A DNA stretch of 64,000 nucleotides from Pseudomonas guariconensis (GTDB lineage Bacteria > Pseudomonadota > Gammaproteobacteria > Pseudomonadales > Pseudomonadaceae), in the NCBI RefSeq assembly GCF_900102675.1, contig NZ_FMYX01000010.1, positions 124,001 through 188,000 on the forward strand, given 5' to 3'. The translations under genes and the position numbers were made by a program. Each line of letters opens with the position of its first letter. Within the stretch, counting starts at the first letter, position 1. Below, piece after piece: positions 36,513 to 45,626 of the stretch. Under the pieces are notes generated by a model that saw only the letters and a list, made by a program, of their open reading frames with translations, was not told the DNA's origin and made no database searches.

Positions 36513-37523
36513 ATGGCCTACCCCACCTATCCCGTAGCCCTACCCCCAAAACAGCCTGGCCGCTATGGCAACCGCCCGACACCCAGAGCGTTCGTGTTCG
36601 CATCCGATCCACAGTACCCATGGACGCCCGCTTCCGACTATGGCGAATATGAAAGCGACGCTGAACGCAACAAAGAATCGAAAGCCCTGATCAACGAGCA
36701 GTACGCCAGCATTGCGAGCTACCGCAACAGCTTGGGTGGCACGGGCGTCCCGGTGATGATCAATGGCGACATGAGAGCATACGGGCACGGCTGGCAACGC
36801 AAAGTTCTCTACCCGATCATCGAGCGCCACCTGCACAAGAACTACTACTTTGGCCTGGGCAATCATGATTACAAGAACAACATCACCGATGAATTCGGAG
36901 GCTCATTCAACAACGGCGGGCCCCGGGACAGCGTGATGGATCTGCTCAATCACCACCGAGATGTGGTGGACACGATGGATGTCGCGACGTCGAGCAGCTA
37001 CAGGCTGACCAGCTACAGCGGCAGCCTGGCATACAGCATCAGTTTCGGCAGGGTTCGTCTGATCCAGCTGAACAACGAGCCCACCTACCGTGTGGATTTC
37101 GACAGTGGCTGGGCATGGCCTTTCGAGCCCCGCGATAAGTTCAGGATCAATGACGCACTGGGCTGGCTGGAGGGGCAATTGAAAGAAGCCTATGAGAACG
37201 GCCAGATCGTCCTGCTCAACCTGCATCAGCCAGACGATTGGGACGGCACCGAGGAGGACCTGATGCATTTCAGGGACATGATCAACCACTTCCAGGTCAA
37301 CGCGGTGTTCGGTGGCCACTATCACACCGAAGCCGGAGGCTGGTATCGCTCCAACCGGCAATATGGCGCGGTCCCGGTCTTCCTGAGTGGTTCGGCCTCC
37401 CAGCGCACCTACCTGCTGGCCGAACTGGACGACGATGCCCAAGGGTTGGCCATCAAACGCGTGAGGAACAATGACTGGACCCAGGCCGAAACACTGAGGC
37501 ACCTGAGGCTGTATCGGGCATAG
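36513..37523 (+). CDS. Calcineurin-like metallophosphoesterase, accessory
   Basis: A 336-residue protein with metallophosphoesterase motifs: SDPQYPW (Asp32; the usual DxH is DxQ here), NGDMRAYG (Asp86), GLGNHDY (116-119), LLNLHQPDDW and FGGHYHTEAGG (near 266). No signal peptide or membrane helix is seen, so it is probably cytosolic unless exported by another route. The ATG at 36513 follows AGAGGA. It is an isolated gene between the terminator of operon B and ccoG and has no obvious link to respiration; its substrate is unknown. The DPQ variant occurs in the CSTP1/CPPED1-like branch of this superfamily. Confidence 0.8.
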   Translation: MAYPTYPVALPPKQPGRYGNRPTPRAFVFASDPQYPWTPASDYGEYESDAERNKESKALINEQYASIASYRNSLGGTGVPVMINGDMRAYGHGWQRKVLYPIIERHLHKNYYFGLGNHDYKNNITDEFGGSFNNGGPRDSVMDLLNHHRDVVDTMDVATSSSYRLTSYSGSLAYSISFGRVRLIQLNNEPTYRVDFDSGWAWPFEPRDKFRINDALGWLEGQLKEAYENGQIVLLNLHQPDDWDGTEEDLMHFRDMINHFQVNAVFGGHYHTEAGGWYRSNRQYGAVPVFLSGSASQRTYLLAELDDDAQGLAIKRVRNNDWTQAETLRHLRLYRA

Positions 37524-37554
37524 ACACTTGCCTGCGGCGGGCACGCCTTGTCAA

Positions 37555-37568
37555 TTGACCTGCGTCAA
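37555..37568 (+). promoter_or_regulatory. Anr/FNR box upstream of ccoG
   Basis: TTGAC-CTGC-GTCAA fits TTGAY-N4-RTCAA exactly. GATAAT at 37586-37591 is a possible -10, centred about 27 bp downstream of the box centre. The ccoG start is 160 bp downstream. Confidence 0.7.
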
Positions 37569-37727
37569 GGCGAGCCCCAATACACGATAATCAAATGCAA
37601 CCCAATGCGACTTAACGCCGCAGCCACACTCCAGGTGCCATGACGGGCGTATCATGCACGGACACCTGATGGGTCACAAACGCGGTCGGCATGCACTGGC
37701 CGCAGCGTTTTTCCACTGCCGTGGGAC

Positions 37728-39149
37728 ATGATGATGAGCAAGCAAATTCCGGTACATGACGTCACCCCGCCCGCCAAGAAAGGCAAGGAATCCGTCGACC
37801 TCTACGCCTCACGGGAAAAAATCTACACCCGTGCCTTCACCGGCGTGTTCCGCAGGCTGCGCATGGTCGGCGGGGCCATCCTGTTCCTGCTCTACTTCGG
37901 CACGGTGTGGCTGAACTGGGGCGAGCATCAGGCTGTGTGGTGGAACCTGCCCGAGCGTAAGTTCTACATCTTCGGCGCCACCATCTGGCCGCAGGACTTC
38001 ATCCTGCTCTCGGGCCTGCTGATCGTGGCGGCCTTCGGCTTGTTCTTCATCACGGTGTTCGCCGGGCGTGTGTGGTGCGGTTATACCTGTCCGCAGAGCG
38101 TCTGGACCTGGATTTTCATGTGGTGCGAGAAGGTCACCGAGGGTGACCGCAACCAGCGCATGAAACTCGACAAGGCGCCAATGAGCACCAACAAGTTTTT
38201 GCGCAAGGCCGCCAAGCACAGTCTGTGGCTGCTGATCGGCTTCGTCACTGGCATGACCTTCGTCGGCTACTTCTCGCCCATTCGCGAACTGGTCACCGAG
38301 TTCTTTACCGGCCAAGCCGATGGCTGGGCCTATTTCTGGGTCGCGTTCTTCACCCTCGCCACCTACGGCAATGCCGGCTGGCTGCGTGAGCAGGTGTGCG
38401 TGTACATGTGCCCTTACGCCCGCTTCCAGAGCGTAATGTTCGACAAAGACACCCTGATCGTCTCCTATGACCCACGCCGCGGCGAGACCCGAGGCCCGCG
38501 CAAGAAAGACATCGACTACAAGGCCAAAGGCCTGGGCGACTGCATCGACTGCACCATGTGCGTGCAGGTCTGCCCCACCGGCATCGACATCCGCGACGGT
38601 CTGCAGATCGAGTGCATCGGCTGCGCGGCCTGCATCGACGCCTGCGACAACATCATGGAGAAAATGGACTATCCCAAAGGACTGATCAGCTACACCACCG
38701 AGCACAACCTGTCCGGGCAGAAGACCCACATGCTGCGTCCACGCCTGATCGGCTACGCCGTGGTGCTACTGGTGATGATCGGTCTGCTTGCCACCGCCTT
38801 CGCCACCCGCTCGCTGGTGGGCTTCGATGTCAGCAAGGACCGAGTGCTGTATCGCGAAAACGCCCAAGGACGGATCGAGAACGTATACAGCCTCAAGGTC
38901 ATGAACAAGGACCAGCGCGACCACGTCTACGTGCTCGACGCCACCGGCCTGCCGGGCCTGCAGCTCGAAGGCCATCGCGAGATCCGCGTCGCTGCCGGCG
39001 ATATCGTCAGCCTGCCAGTGCAGTTGTCGGTCGCGCCCGAGCAATTGCCCTCGACCACCAACGAAATCACCTTCATCCTCAAGGACGCTGATCAAAGCGC
39101 CACCCAGGTTGAAGCCAAGAGCCGCTTCATCGGCCCGCAAATACGCTGA
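37728..39149 (+). CDS. ccoG: cbb3 oxidase assembly protein CcoG (FixG/RdxA), Cu(II) reductase family
   Basis: A 473-residue polytopic membrane protein with a ferredoxin-like 4Fe-4S region (CIDCTMCVQVCPTGIDIRDG...CIGCAACIDACDNIM, about residues 270-305), additional Cys in WCGYTCPQSVW and CVYMCPYARFQ, and a C-terminal Ig-like periplasmic domain after a last helix near 340-360. CcoG reduces Cu(II) during delivery to the CuB site. Three ATG/ATG/ATG codons at 37728-37736 make the exact start ambiguous. It heads the ccoGHIS assembly genes. Confidence 0.93.
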   Translation: MMMSKQIPVHDVTPPAKKGKESVDLYASREKIYTRAFTGVFRRLRMVGGAILFLLYFGTVWLNWGEHQAVWWNLPERKFYIFGATIWPQDFILLSGLLIVAAFGLFFITVFAGRVWCGYTCPQSVWTWIFMWCEKVTEGDRNQRMKLDKAPMSTNKFLRKAAKHSLWLLIGFVTGMTFVGYFSPIRELVTEFFTGQADGWAYFWVAFFTLATYGNAGWLREQVCVYMCPYARFQSVMFDKDTLIVSYDPRRGETRGPRKKDIDYKAKGLGDCIDCTMCVQVCPTGIDIRDGLQIECIGCAACIDACDNIMEKMDYPKGLISYTTEHNLSGQKTHMLRPRLIGYAVVLLVMIGLLATAFATRSLVGFDVSKDRVLYRENAQGRIENVYSLKVMNKDQRDHVYVLDATGLPGLQLEGHREIRVAAGDIVSLPVQLSVAPEQLPSTTNEITFILKDADQSATQVEAKSRFIGPQIR

Positions 39150-39163
39150 GAGAGAATTCGACA

Positions 39164-39694
39164 ATGCCTGCCGCAACCGCCGACAGCCCCTGGTACAAAC
39201 ACCTTTGGCCGTGGATCATCATCGGTATCCTGGCCACCTCGGTATGCCTGAGCCTGACCATGGTCAGCATCGCCGTGCACAACCCCGACAACTTGGTGAA
39301 CGACAACTACTACGAGGCCGGCAAAGGCATCAATCGCTCCCTGGATCGTGAACTGCTGGCCCAGACCCTCAACCTCAAGGCCAGTGTGCACCTGGACGAA
39401 CTGACCGGCGAAGTCGATGTACGCCTGACCGGCAACAGCGCCCCTCAGACGCTGGAGCTGAATCTGATCTCGCCCACCCAGCCAGACAAGGACCGCAAGG
39501 TACAGCTAGCCCGCAGCGAACCCGGTCGTTACCTCGGCCAGCTCGACGACCGGGTCGAAGGCCGGCGCTTCGTCGAACTGCTGGGCAGCGAAGACGGTCA
39601 CGTCTGGCGTCTGTTCGAGGAGGAGAAAGTTGCCCATGGCGTGACCCTGGCGCTGGGCGACGAGGCCCTGCAGGGCGCCGAGCACCAAGAGTAA
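39164..39694 (+). CDS. ccoH: cbb3 oxidase assembly protein CcoH (FixH family)
   Basis: 176 residues with one N-terminal membrane helix (LWPWIIIGILATSVCLSLTMVSIAV) and a periplasmic FixH-type beta domain; the conserved NPDNLVNDNYYEAGKGIN segment follows the helix. It is needed for stable assembly of the cbb3 complex. It starts 14 nt after ccoG. Confidence 0.9.
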   Translation: MPAATADSPWYKHLWPWIIIGILATSVCLSLTMVSIAVHNPDNLVNDNYYEAGKGINRSLDRELLAQTLNLKASVHLDELTGEVDVRLTGNSAPQTLELNLISPTQPDKDRKVQLARSEPGRYLGQLDDRVEGRRFVELLGSEDGHVWRLFEEEKVAHGVTLALGDEALQGAEHQE

Positions 39695-39703
39695 ACGATT
39701 CCC

Positions 39704-39797
39704 CGTTAGAGCAGGTTTACCGCACGATGGCGCCCGACCTGGCGATGAGACAGGCAGTCCGGCGCCATTACGCGGTGAACCCGCCCCACAGGGTTGC
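39704..39797. repeat. Degenerate REP-like sequences between ccoH and ccoI
   Basis: GAGCAGGTTTACCGC near 39709 and the inverted GCGGTGAACCCGCCCCACAGG at 39772-39792 resemble decayed REP ends. They account for most of the 124-bp gap in an otherwise tight gene cluster. Confidence 0.45.
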
Positions 39798-39818
39798 GCT
39801 GCAGCCAGAAGACATCAC

Positions 39819-42290
39819 ATGACCCAACCCACCCCCTGCTACCACTGCGCCCTCCCCATCCCCGCCGGCAGTCGTTTCACCGCGGTAGTCCTTGGCGAGC
39901 CGCGTCAGTTCTGCTGCCCGGGCTGCCAGGCAGTGGCTGCGTCCATCGTCGCAGGTGGCCTGGAGCACTACTATCAGCATCGCAGCGACACCAGCGCTAA
40001 CCCCGAAGCCCTGCCTCGGCAATTGCAGGACGAACTGGCGCTCTACGATCGCGCCGATGTGCAGCAGGCGTTCGTACGTCACCAAGACGAGCTGTCCGAA
40101 GCCACACTGATGATCGAAGGCATCAGTTGCGCCGCCTGCGGCTGGCTGATCGAAAAGCATCTGCGTAACGTGGCCGGCGTCGCCGAAGCACGACTGAACC
40201 TGTCCAATCACCGCTTGCTGGTGACCTGGGACGACCGCCAATTGCCCCTTTCCCAGCTGCTGGCCGAACTGCGCCAGATCGGTTACGCGGCCCACCCCTA
40301 TCAACCGGACCAAGCCGCCGAACGCCTGGCCCAGGAGAACCGCAGTGCGCTGCGCCGCCTGGGCGTGGCAGGCCTGCTGTGGTTCCAGGCGATGATGGCG
40401 ACCATGGCCACCTGGCCGGAATTCAACATCGACCTGAGCCCGGAACTGCACACTATCCTGCGTTGGGTCGCGCTGTTTCTGACTACCCCAATCGTGTTCT
40501 ACAGCTGCGCACCGTTCTTCAAAGGTGCCGCCCGCGACGTGCGCACACGCCACCTGACCATGGACGTCTCGGTGTCTCTGGCCATTGCCCTGGCTTATGG
40601 CGCCGGCATCTGGACTGCCATCACCGGCAGCGGCGAGCTGTACTTCGACACCGTCGGTATGTTCGCGCTGTTCCTGCTCACCGGCCGTTATCTGGAACGC
40701 CGTGCGCGGGAGCGCACAGCAGCGGCCACCGCCCAACTGGTCAACCTGCTCCCCGCCTCCTGCCTGCGCCTGGACAGCGTCGGAAACGCTGAGCGCATCC
40801 TGCTCGGCGAGCTCAACCAGGGTGATCGGGTCCAGGTGCTGCCTGGCTCGGTGATCCCCGCCGACGGGCGTATTGTCGATGGCCGCTCCAGCGTGGACGA
40901 ATCGCTGCTCACCGGTGAATACCTGCCTCTGGCACGGCAGGTCGGTGACCGGGTCACCGGCGGCACCTTGAACGTCGAGAGCACGTTGACCGTGGCGGTC
41001 GAAGCCACTGGCCAGGACTCGCGCCTCTCAGCCATCGTGCGCCTGCTGGAGCGAGCCCAGTCGGAAAAACCGCGCCTGGCCGAGATTGCCGACCGCGCCT
41101 CTCAATGGTTCCTGCTGTTCACGCTGGTGGCCAGCGTAGCCATTGGCCTGCTGTGGTGGCAACTCGATGCGACGCGAGCCTTCTGGATCGTCCTGGCCAT
41201 GTTGGTAGCGACCTGTCCCTGCGCGCTGTCCCTGGCCACTCCGACCGCCCTCACCGCCGCCACCGGCACCCTGCATAAACTGGGCCTGCTGGTGACGCGA
41301 GGCCATGTGTTGGAAGGGCTGAACCAGGTCGATACGGTAATCTTCGACAAGACCGGCACCCTCACCGAGGGTCGCTTGGCGCTACGCAGTATCCTCCCCT
41401 TGGGGGCGCTGCCTGCCGATCGTTGCCTGGCGCTGGCCGCCGCCTTGGAGAACCGCTCCGAGCACCCCATCGCTCGCGCCTTCGGTCGTACCGCCGAGCC
41501 AGCAGAAGATGTGCAGACCGTGCCCGGGCTGGGGCTGGAGGGGCGCTTCGACGGGCAGCAACTGCGCATCGGCCAGGCCACGTTCGTTTGCGCGTTGAGT
41601 GGCGCCCAGATCCCGCCAGTACCAGAGGCGCGTGGCCAATGGTTGCTGCTGGGTGATCGCCAAGGTCCGCTGGCCTGGTTCGGCCTGGATGATCGGCTGC
41701 GTGATGACGCACCTGCCCTGCTGGCCGCCTGCAAAGCCCGTGGCTGGCACACCCTGCTGCTATCGGGCGACAACTCGCCAATGGTCGCTGAAGTCGCCAC
41801 ACAACTGGGCATTGACCAGGCCATTGGCGGCCTGCGCCCGGACGACAAACTGGAACGCCTCAAGGCGCTGCAGGCCGAGGGTCGCAAGGTGCTGATGCTG
41901 GGAGACGGGGTCAACGACGTGCCGGTGCTGGCCGCCGCCGACATAAGCATCGCCATGGGTTCGGCCACTGATCTTGCCAAGACCTGCGCCGACGCAGTGC
42001 TGTTGTCCAACCGTCTGGACGCTCTGGTGCAAGCCTTCGACCTGGCCCGACGCACTCGCCGCAATATCATCGAGAACCTGCTTTGGGCGACCTTGTATAA
42101 TGGCCTCATGTTGCCGTTCGCCGCCCTCGGCTGGATCACCCCGGTCTGGGCAGCCATCGGCATGTCGGTCAGTTCGCTGATCGTGGTGCTCAATGCCCTG
42201 CGCCTGACCCGGCCGACAGGCGCGAGCCTGCTTGCGAGCCAGACGCCCGCGACCGAAAGGAAACCGCTATGCCCGCCCTCTACGTCATGA
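39819..42290 (+). CDS. ccoI: Copper-translocating P1B-ATPase CcoI (FixI)
   Basis: An 823-residue P-type ATPase. The N-terminus has a Cys-rich segment (CYHCALPIPAG, FCCPGCQAV) and an HMA domain with ISCAACGW near residue 102. Eight membrane helices include the CPC motif (ATCPCALSLATP near 467). The phosphorylation loop DKTGTLTEG (Asp near 510) and GDGVNDVPVLAAAD hinge follow. It exports Cu(I) to the periplasm for cbb3 oxidase assembly rather than for detoxification. Its 3' end overlaps ccoS by 22 nt. Confidence 0.93.
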   Translation: MTQPTPCYHCALPIPAGSRFTAVVLGEPRQFCCPGCQAVAASIVAGGLEHYYQHRSDTSANPEALPRQLQDELALYDRADVQQAFVRHQDELSEATLMIEGISCAACGWLIEKHLRNVAGVAEARLNLSNHRLLVTWDDRQLPLSQLLAELRQIGYAAHPYQPDQAAERLAQENRSALRRLGVAGLLWFQAMMATMATWPEFNIDLSPELHTILRWVALFLTTPIVFYSCAPFFKGAARDVRTRHLTMDVSVSLAIALAYGAGIWTAITGSGELYFDTVGMFALFLLTGRYLERRARERTAAATAQLVNLLPASCLRLDSVGNAERILLGELNQGDRVQVLPGSVIPADGRIVDGRSSVDESLLTGEYLPLARQVGDRVTGGTLNVESTLTVAVEATGQDSRLSAIVRLLERAQSEKPRLAEIADRASQWFLLFTLVASVAIGLLWWQLDATRAFWIVLAMLVATCPCALSLATPTALTAATGTLHKLGLLVTRGHVLEGLNQVDTVIFDKTGTLTEGRLALRSILPLGALPADRCLALAAALENRSEHPIARAFGRTAEPAEDVQTVPGLGLEGRFDGQQLRIGQATFVCALSGAQIPPVPEARGQWLLLGDRQGPLAWFGLDDRLRDDAPALLAACKARGWHTLLLSGDNSPMVAEVATQLGIDQAIGGLRPDDKLERLKALQAEGRKVLMLGDGVNDVPVLAAADISIAMGSATDLAKTCADAVLLSNRLDALVQAFDLARRTRRNIIENLLWATLYNGLMLPFAALGWITPVWAAIGMSVSSLIVVLNALRLTRPTGASLLASQTPATERKPLCPPSTS

Positions 42291-42481
42291 TCCCCGCGGC
42301 TCTGCTGATCGTCGGCGTGGCCGTCTACATCTTTTTCTGGGCAGTGGACAGCGGCCAATACGACGACCTCGACAGCCCTGCCCACAGCATCCTGTTCGAC
42401 GATCAGGACCCACGCCACCAGGCCGCTGTCAAACCCGACGAAAACCAGCCAGACGACAAGGATCCGCCCACCCGTGCCTGA
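42269..42481 (+). CDS. ccoS: cbb3 oxidase maturation protein CcoS (FixS)
   Basis: 70 residues, with one N-terminal helix (LYVMIPAALLIVGVAVYIFFWAV) followed by the family's DSGQYDDLDSPAHSILFDD motif. It is required for cofactor insertion into cbb3 oxidase. It overlaps ccoI upstream and the next gene's GTG start downstream by 8 nt. Confidence 0.92.
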   Translation: MPALYVMIPAALLIVGVAVYIFFWAVDSGQYDDLDSPAHSILFDDQDPRHQAAVKPDENQPDDKDPPTRA

Positions 42482-43157
42482 CCTGCTTCCCCTGCTCGGC
42501 TCGGCACTGGTCCTAGGCTTGCTCGGCGGTGGGCACTGCCTGGGCATGTGCGGCGGCCTGATGGGCGCCCTGACGCTGGCCATCCCTCCTGAGCAACGCA
42601 GCCGTCGCCTGCACCTGCTGCTGGCCTATAACTTAGGGCGCGTACTGAGCTATGCCACCGCAGGCCTGTTGCTCGGCCTGGCCGGCGTGGCACTGGCCAG
42701 CAGCCCACTGGCCCAAGGCCTGCGCGTGGTCGCTGCACTGCTGTTGATCGCCATGGGCCTGTACCTGGCGGGGTGGTGGAGCGGCCTGACCCGCATCGAA
42801 GCACTGGGCCGCGGCTTGTGGCGCCACATCCAGCCCCTGGCCACTCGCCTGCTGCCAGTCTCCAGCCTGCCCCGGGCGCTGCTGCTCGGAGCCCTGTGGG
42901 GCTGGCTGCCGTGCGGCTTGGTGTACAGCACACTGCTATGGGCTGCCAGCCAGGGCAATGCCGCTCATAGCGCGGCCTTGATGCTGGCGTTCGGCATCGG
43001 GACCTGGCCGGTGCTGGTGGCTACGGGGCTGGCTGCCGAACGCATCGGCGCGGTGCTGCGGCGGCGCGGCGTACGCATGGCCGGGGGACTGCTGGTGGTC
43101 CTGTTCGGCCTGTGGACCCTGCCAGGGCCGCACCAGCACTGGTTGATGGGACACTGA
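42474..43157 (+). CDS. SafE/TauE-like membrane protein linked to ccoS
   Basis: A 227-residue polytopic protein with about six helices. The first helix contains GGGHCLGMCGGLMGAL, a Cys/His pattern suited to metal binding, and a related block, LLLGALWGWLPCGLVYSTLLWA, occurs past residue 140. It belongs to the sulfite-exporter/TauE-SafE fold group often found after ccoS. Translation starts at GTG 42474 inside ccoS, so it is coupled to the cbb3 assembly genes. A role in copper supply is an inference. Confidence 0.75.
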   Translation: MPDLLPLLGSALVLGLLGGGHCLGMCGGLMGALTLAIPPEQRSRRLHLLLAYNLGRVLSYATAGLLLGLAGVALASSPLAQGLRVVAALLLIAMGLYLAGWWSGLTRIEALGRGLWRHIQPLATRLLPVSSLPRALLLGALWGWLPCGLVYSTLLWAASQGNAAHSAALMLAFGIGTWPVLVATGLAAERIGAVLRRRGVRMAGGLLVVLFGLWTLPGPHQHWLMGH

Positions 43158-43198
43158 CAGCGCCTCAGCCCCAGCTACGCGCTCCCATCCAGACCCCG

Positions 43199-43212
43199 TT
43201 GATGCAAATCAA
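43199..43212 (+). promoter_or_regulatory. Perfect Anr/FNR box upstream of hemN
   Basis: TTGAT-GCAA-ATCAA is a perfect FNR palindrome. TAGACT at 43235-43240 is centred 32 bp downstream, as expected for a class II activated promoter with the site near -41.5. Confidence 0.88.
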
Positions 43213-43271
43213 GACGAGCCCCAGCGGGCCGCCCTAGACTCCGGACACTGCCGCTCTCTCCGGGGACCACC

Positions 43272-44654
43272 ATGCTCGACGACCTACGCTGGGACTGCGA
43301 CCTGATCCGCCGCTACGATCTGGCCGGCCCACGCTACACCTCTTATCCGACCGCCATGCAACTGCACGGCGAAGTGGGTTCGTTCGACCTGCTCCACGCC
43401 CTGCGCGAGAGCCGTCGCGCGGTCCGCCCACTGTCGCTGTACGTACACGTGCCGTTCTGCGCCAACATCTGCTACTACTGCGCCTGCAACAAGGTCATCA
43501 CCAAGGATCGCGCCAGAGCCCAGCCTTACTTGCAACGCCTGGAGCAAGAGATCCAGCTGATCGCCTGCCATCTGGATGCCAAGCAGCGGGTCGAGCAATT
43601 GCATTTCGGTGGAGGCACACCCACCTTCCTCAGCCATGTCGAACTGCGCCAATTGATGGCCACCCTGCGCCAGCACTTCCACCTACTGGACGACGACTCC
43701 GGCGACTACGGTATCGAGATCGACCCACGCGAAGCCGACTGGTCGACCATGGGCCTTTTGCGCGAGCTGGGCTTCAACCGCGTCAGCCTGGGCGTGCAGG
43801 ATCTCGACCCGGCCGTGCAGCGCGCGATCAACCGCCTGCAAAGTCTGGAGCAGACCCGCACCTTGATCGAGGCCGCACGCACCTTGCAGTTCCGCTCGGT
43901 CAACCTCGATCTGATCTATGGCCTGCCCCGCCAGACCCCGGAAGGCTTCGCCCGCACCGTCGAGGAAGTGATCCGCCTGCAGCCGGACCGCCTTTCGGTA
44001 TTCAACTATGCCCACCTGCCCGAGCGCTTCATGCCCCAGCGACGCATCGACAGCGCTGAGCTGCCAACGCCTTCGGCCAAGCTGGAAATGCTCCAGGGCA
44101 CCATCGAGCAATTGACGTGCGCCGGCTATCGTTACATCGGCATGGACCACTTCGCCTTGCCCGATGACGAGCTGGCGATCGCCCAAGAAGAGGGCACCCT
44201 GCAACGCAACTTCCAGGGCTATACCACCCACGGCCACTGCGACCTGATTGGCCTGGGCGTATCGGCCATCAGCCAGATCGGCGATCTCTACTGCCAGAAC
44301 AGCAGCGACCTGGCCACCTACCAAGACACCCTTTCCAGCGCCCAGCTGGCCACCCAGCGCGGGCTGCTGTGCAACCCGGATGACCGCCTGCGACGCGCGG
44401 TGATCCAGCAATTGATCTGCCATTTCGAGCTGGACTTCGACAGCATCGAGCAAGCTTTCACCATCGACTTTCGAGGTTACTTCAAGGACCAATGGCCACA
44501 ATTGCAGGCCATGCAGCGTGATGGTCTGATCAGCCTGGATGCAAAGGGTATTCGGGTACTGCCTGCCGGGCGACTGCTGGTACGTTCGGTGTGCATGGTG
44601 TTCGACGCCTATTTGGCCATGCACAACCAGCAACGCTTCTCTCGGGTGATATAA
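43272..44654 (+). CDS. hemN: Oxygen-independent coproporphyrinogen III oxidase HemN
   Basis: A 460-residue radical-SAM enzyme with the cluster motif CANICYYC (Cys63, 67, 70), the GGGTP motif, and the HemN C-terminal domain. It decarboxylates coproporphyrinogen III without O2, supplying haem in low oxygen, notably for the cbb3 oxidases nearby. A perfect Anr box lies upstream, and anr is the next gene. Confidence 0.96.
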   Translation: MLDDLRWDCDLIRRYDLAGPRYTSYPTAMQLHGEVGSFDLLHALRESRRAVRPLSLYVHVPFCANICYYCACNKVITKDRARAQPYLQRLEQEIQLIACHLDAKQRVEQLHFGGGTPTFLSHVELRQLMATLRQHFHLLDDDSGDYGIEIDPREADWSTMGLLRELGFNRVSLGVQDLDPAVQRAINRLQSLEQTRTLIEAARTLQFRSVNLDLIYGLPRQTPEGFARTVEEVIRLQPDRLSVFNYAHLPERFMPQRRIDSAELPTPSAKLEMLQGTIEQLTCAGYRYIGMDHFALPDDELAIAQEEGTLQRNFQGYTTHGHCDLIGLGVSAISQIGDLYCQNSSDLATYQDTLSSAQLATQRGLLCNPDDRLRRAVIQQLICHFELDFDSIEQAFTIDFRGYFKDQWPQLQAMQRDGLISLDAKGIRVLPAGRLLVRSVCMVFDAYLAMHNQQRFSRVI

Positions 44655-44842
44655 ACAAACCGAGTCGATCAACCGCATGGACAGAACGCCTTGTCAGGCA
44701 CACTATGGACAGTTAACAGGCCTTGGCATACTCCCGCCAAAGCCCCGGCCAGGTCGCACCAAAATAGCGCACGCTGGCCTACTGCCTATGCTGTGAGTTA
44801 CCCTTACAGCTTATGTGTGCTTTCCCACAAGGATCGATAGAA

Positions 44843-45577
44843 ATGTCCGAGCCAGTCAAACTGCGCCCACACAACCAGGCCCATTGCAAGGACTGCAGCC
44901 TGGCCCCCCTGTGCCTGCCCCTGTCACTCAATCTGGAGGACATGGATGCACTGGATGAAATCGTCAAGCGTGGCCGTCCCCTGAAAAAGGGTGAGTTCCT
45001 GTTCCGCCAGGGTGACAATTTCGGCTCGGTCTACGCCGTACGTTCCGGCGCCCTGAAAACGTTCAGCCTCAGTGATGGTGGCGAAGAGCAAATCACCGGC
45101 TTCCATCTGCCGAGCGAACTGGTCGGGCTGTCGGGGATGGACACCGAGACCTACCCGGTGTCGGCCCAAGCCCAGGAAACCACCTCGGTCTGCGAGATCC
45201 CCTTCGAGCGGCTGGATGAGCTGTCGGTCCAGCTGCCCCAGTTGCGTCGCCAGTTGATGCGGGTCATGAGCCGGGAGATTCGCGATGACCAGCAGATGAT
45301 GCTGCTGCTGTCGAAAAAGACCGCTGACGAACGCATCGCCACCTTCCTGGTCAACCTGTCCGCCCGCTTCCGCGCCCGGGGCTATTCGGCCAACCAGTTC
45401 CGCCTAAGCATGTCGCGCAACGAAATCGGCAACTATCTGGGCCTGGCGGTGGAAACCGTGTCCCGGGTGTTTACCCGCTTCCAGCAGAACGGCCTGATCA
45501 AGGCCGAGGGCAAGGAAGTTCATATCCTCGACCCGATCCAGCTGTGCGCGCTGGCCGGCGGCGCGATAGAAGCCTGA
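44843..45577 (+). CDS. anr: Anaerobic regulator Anr (FNR family)
   Basis: 244 residues from ATG 44843, with AAGGA 9 nt upstream. Cys15, Cys18 and Cys24 (CKDCSLAPLC) plus Cys117 provide the four ligands of an O2-labile 4Fe-4S cluster. A cyclic-nucleotide-type beta roll and dimer helix follow. The HTH RNEIGNYLGLAVETVSRVFTRFQ has the E-x2-SR recognition pattern that reads TTGAT half-sites. It likely controls the three boxes at 29337, 37555 and 43199. Confidence 0.95.
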   Translation: MSEPVKLRPHNQAHCKDCSLAPLCLPLSLNLEDMDALDEIVKRGRPLKKGEFLFRQGDNFGSVYAVRSGALKTFSLSDGGEEQITGFHLPSELVGLSGMDTETYPVSAQAQETTSVCEIPFERLDELSVQLPQLRRQLMRVMSREIRDDQQMMLLLSKKTADERIATFLVNLSARFRARGYSANQFRLSMSRNEIGNYLGLAVETVSRVFTRFQQNGLIKAEGKEVHILDPIQLCALAGGAIEA

Positions 45578-45626
45578 AGCCGCACCGGCAAGGTATACTG
45601 GCGCATCCGTTTTCCAGGAAAGCCAC

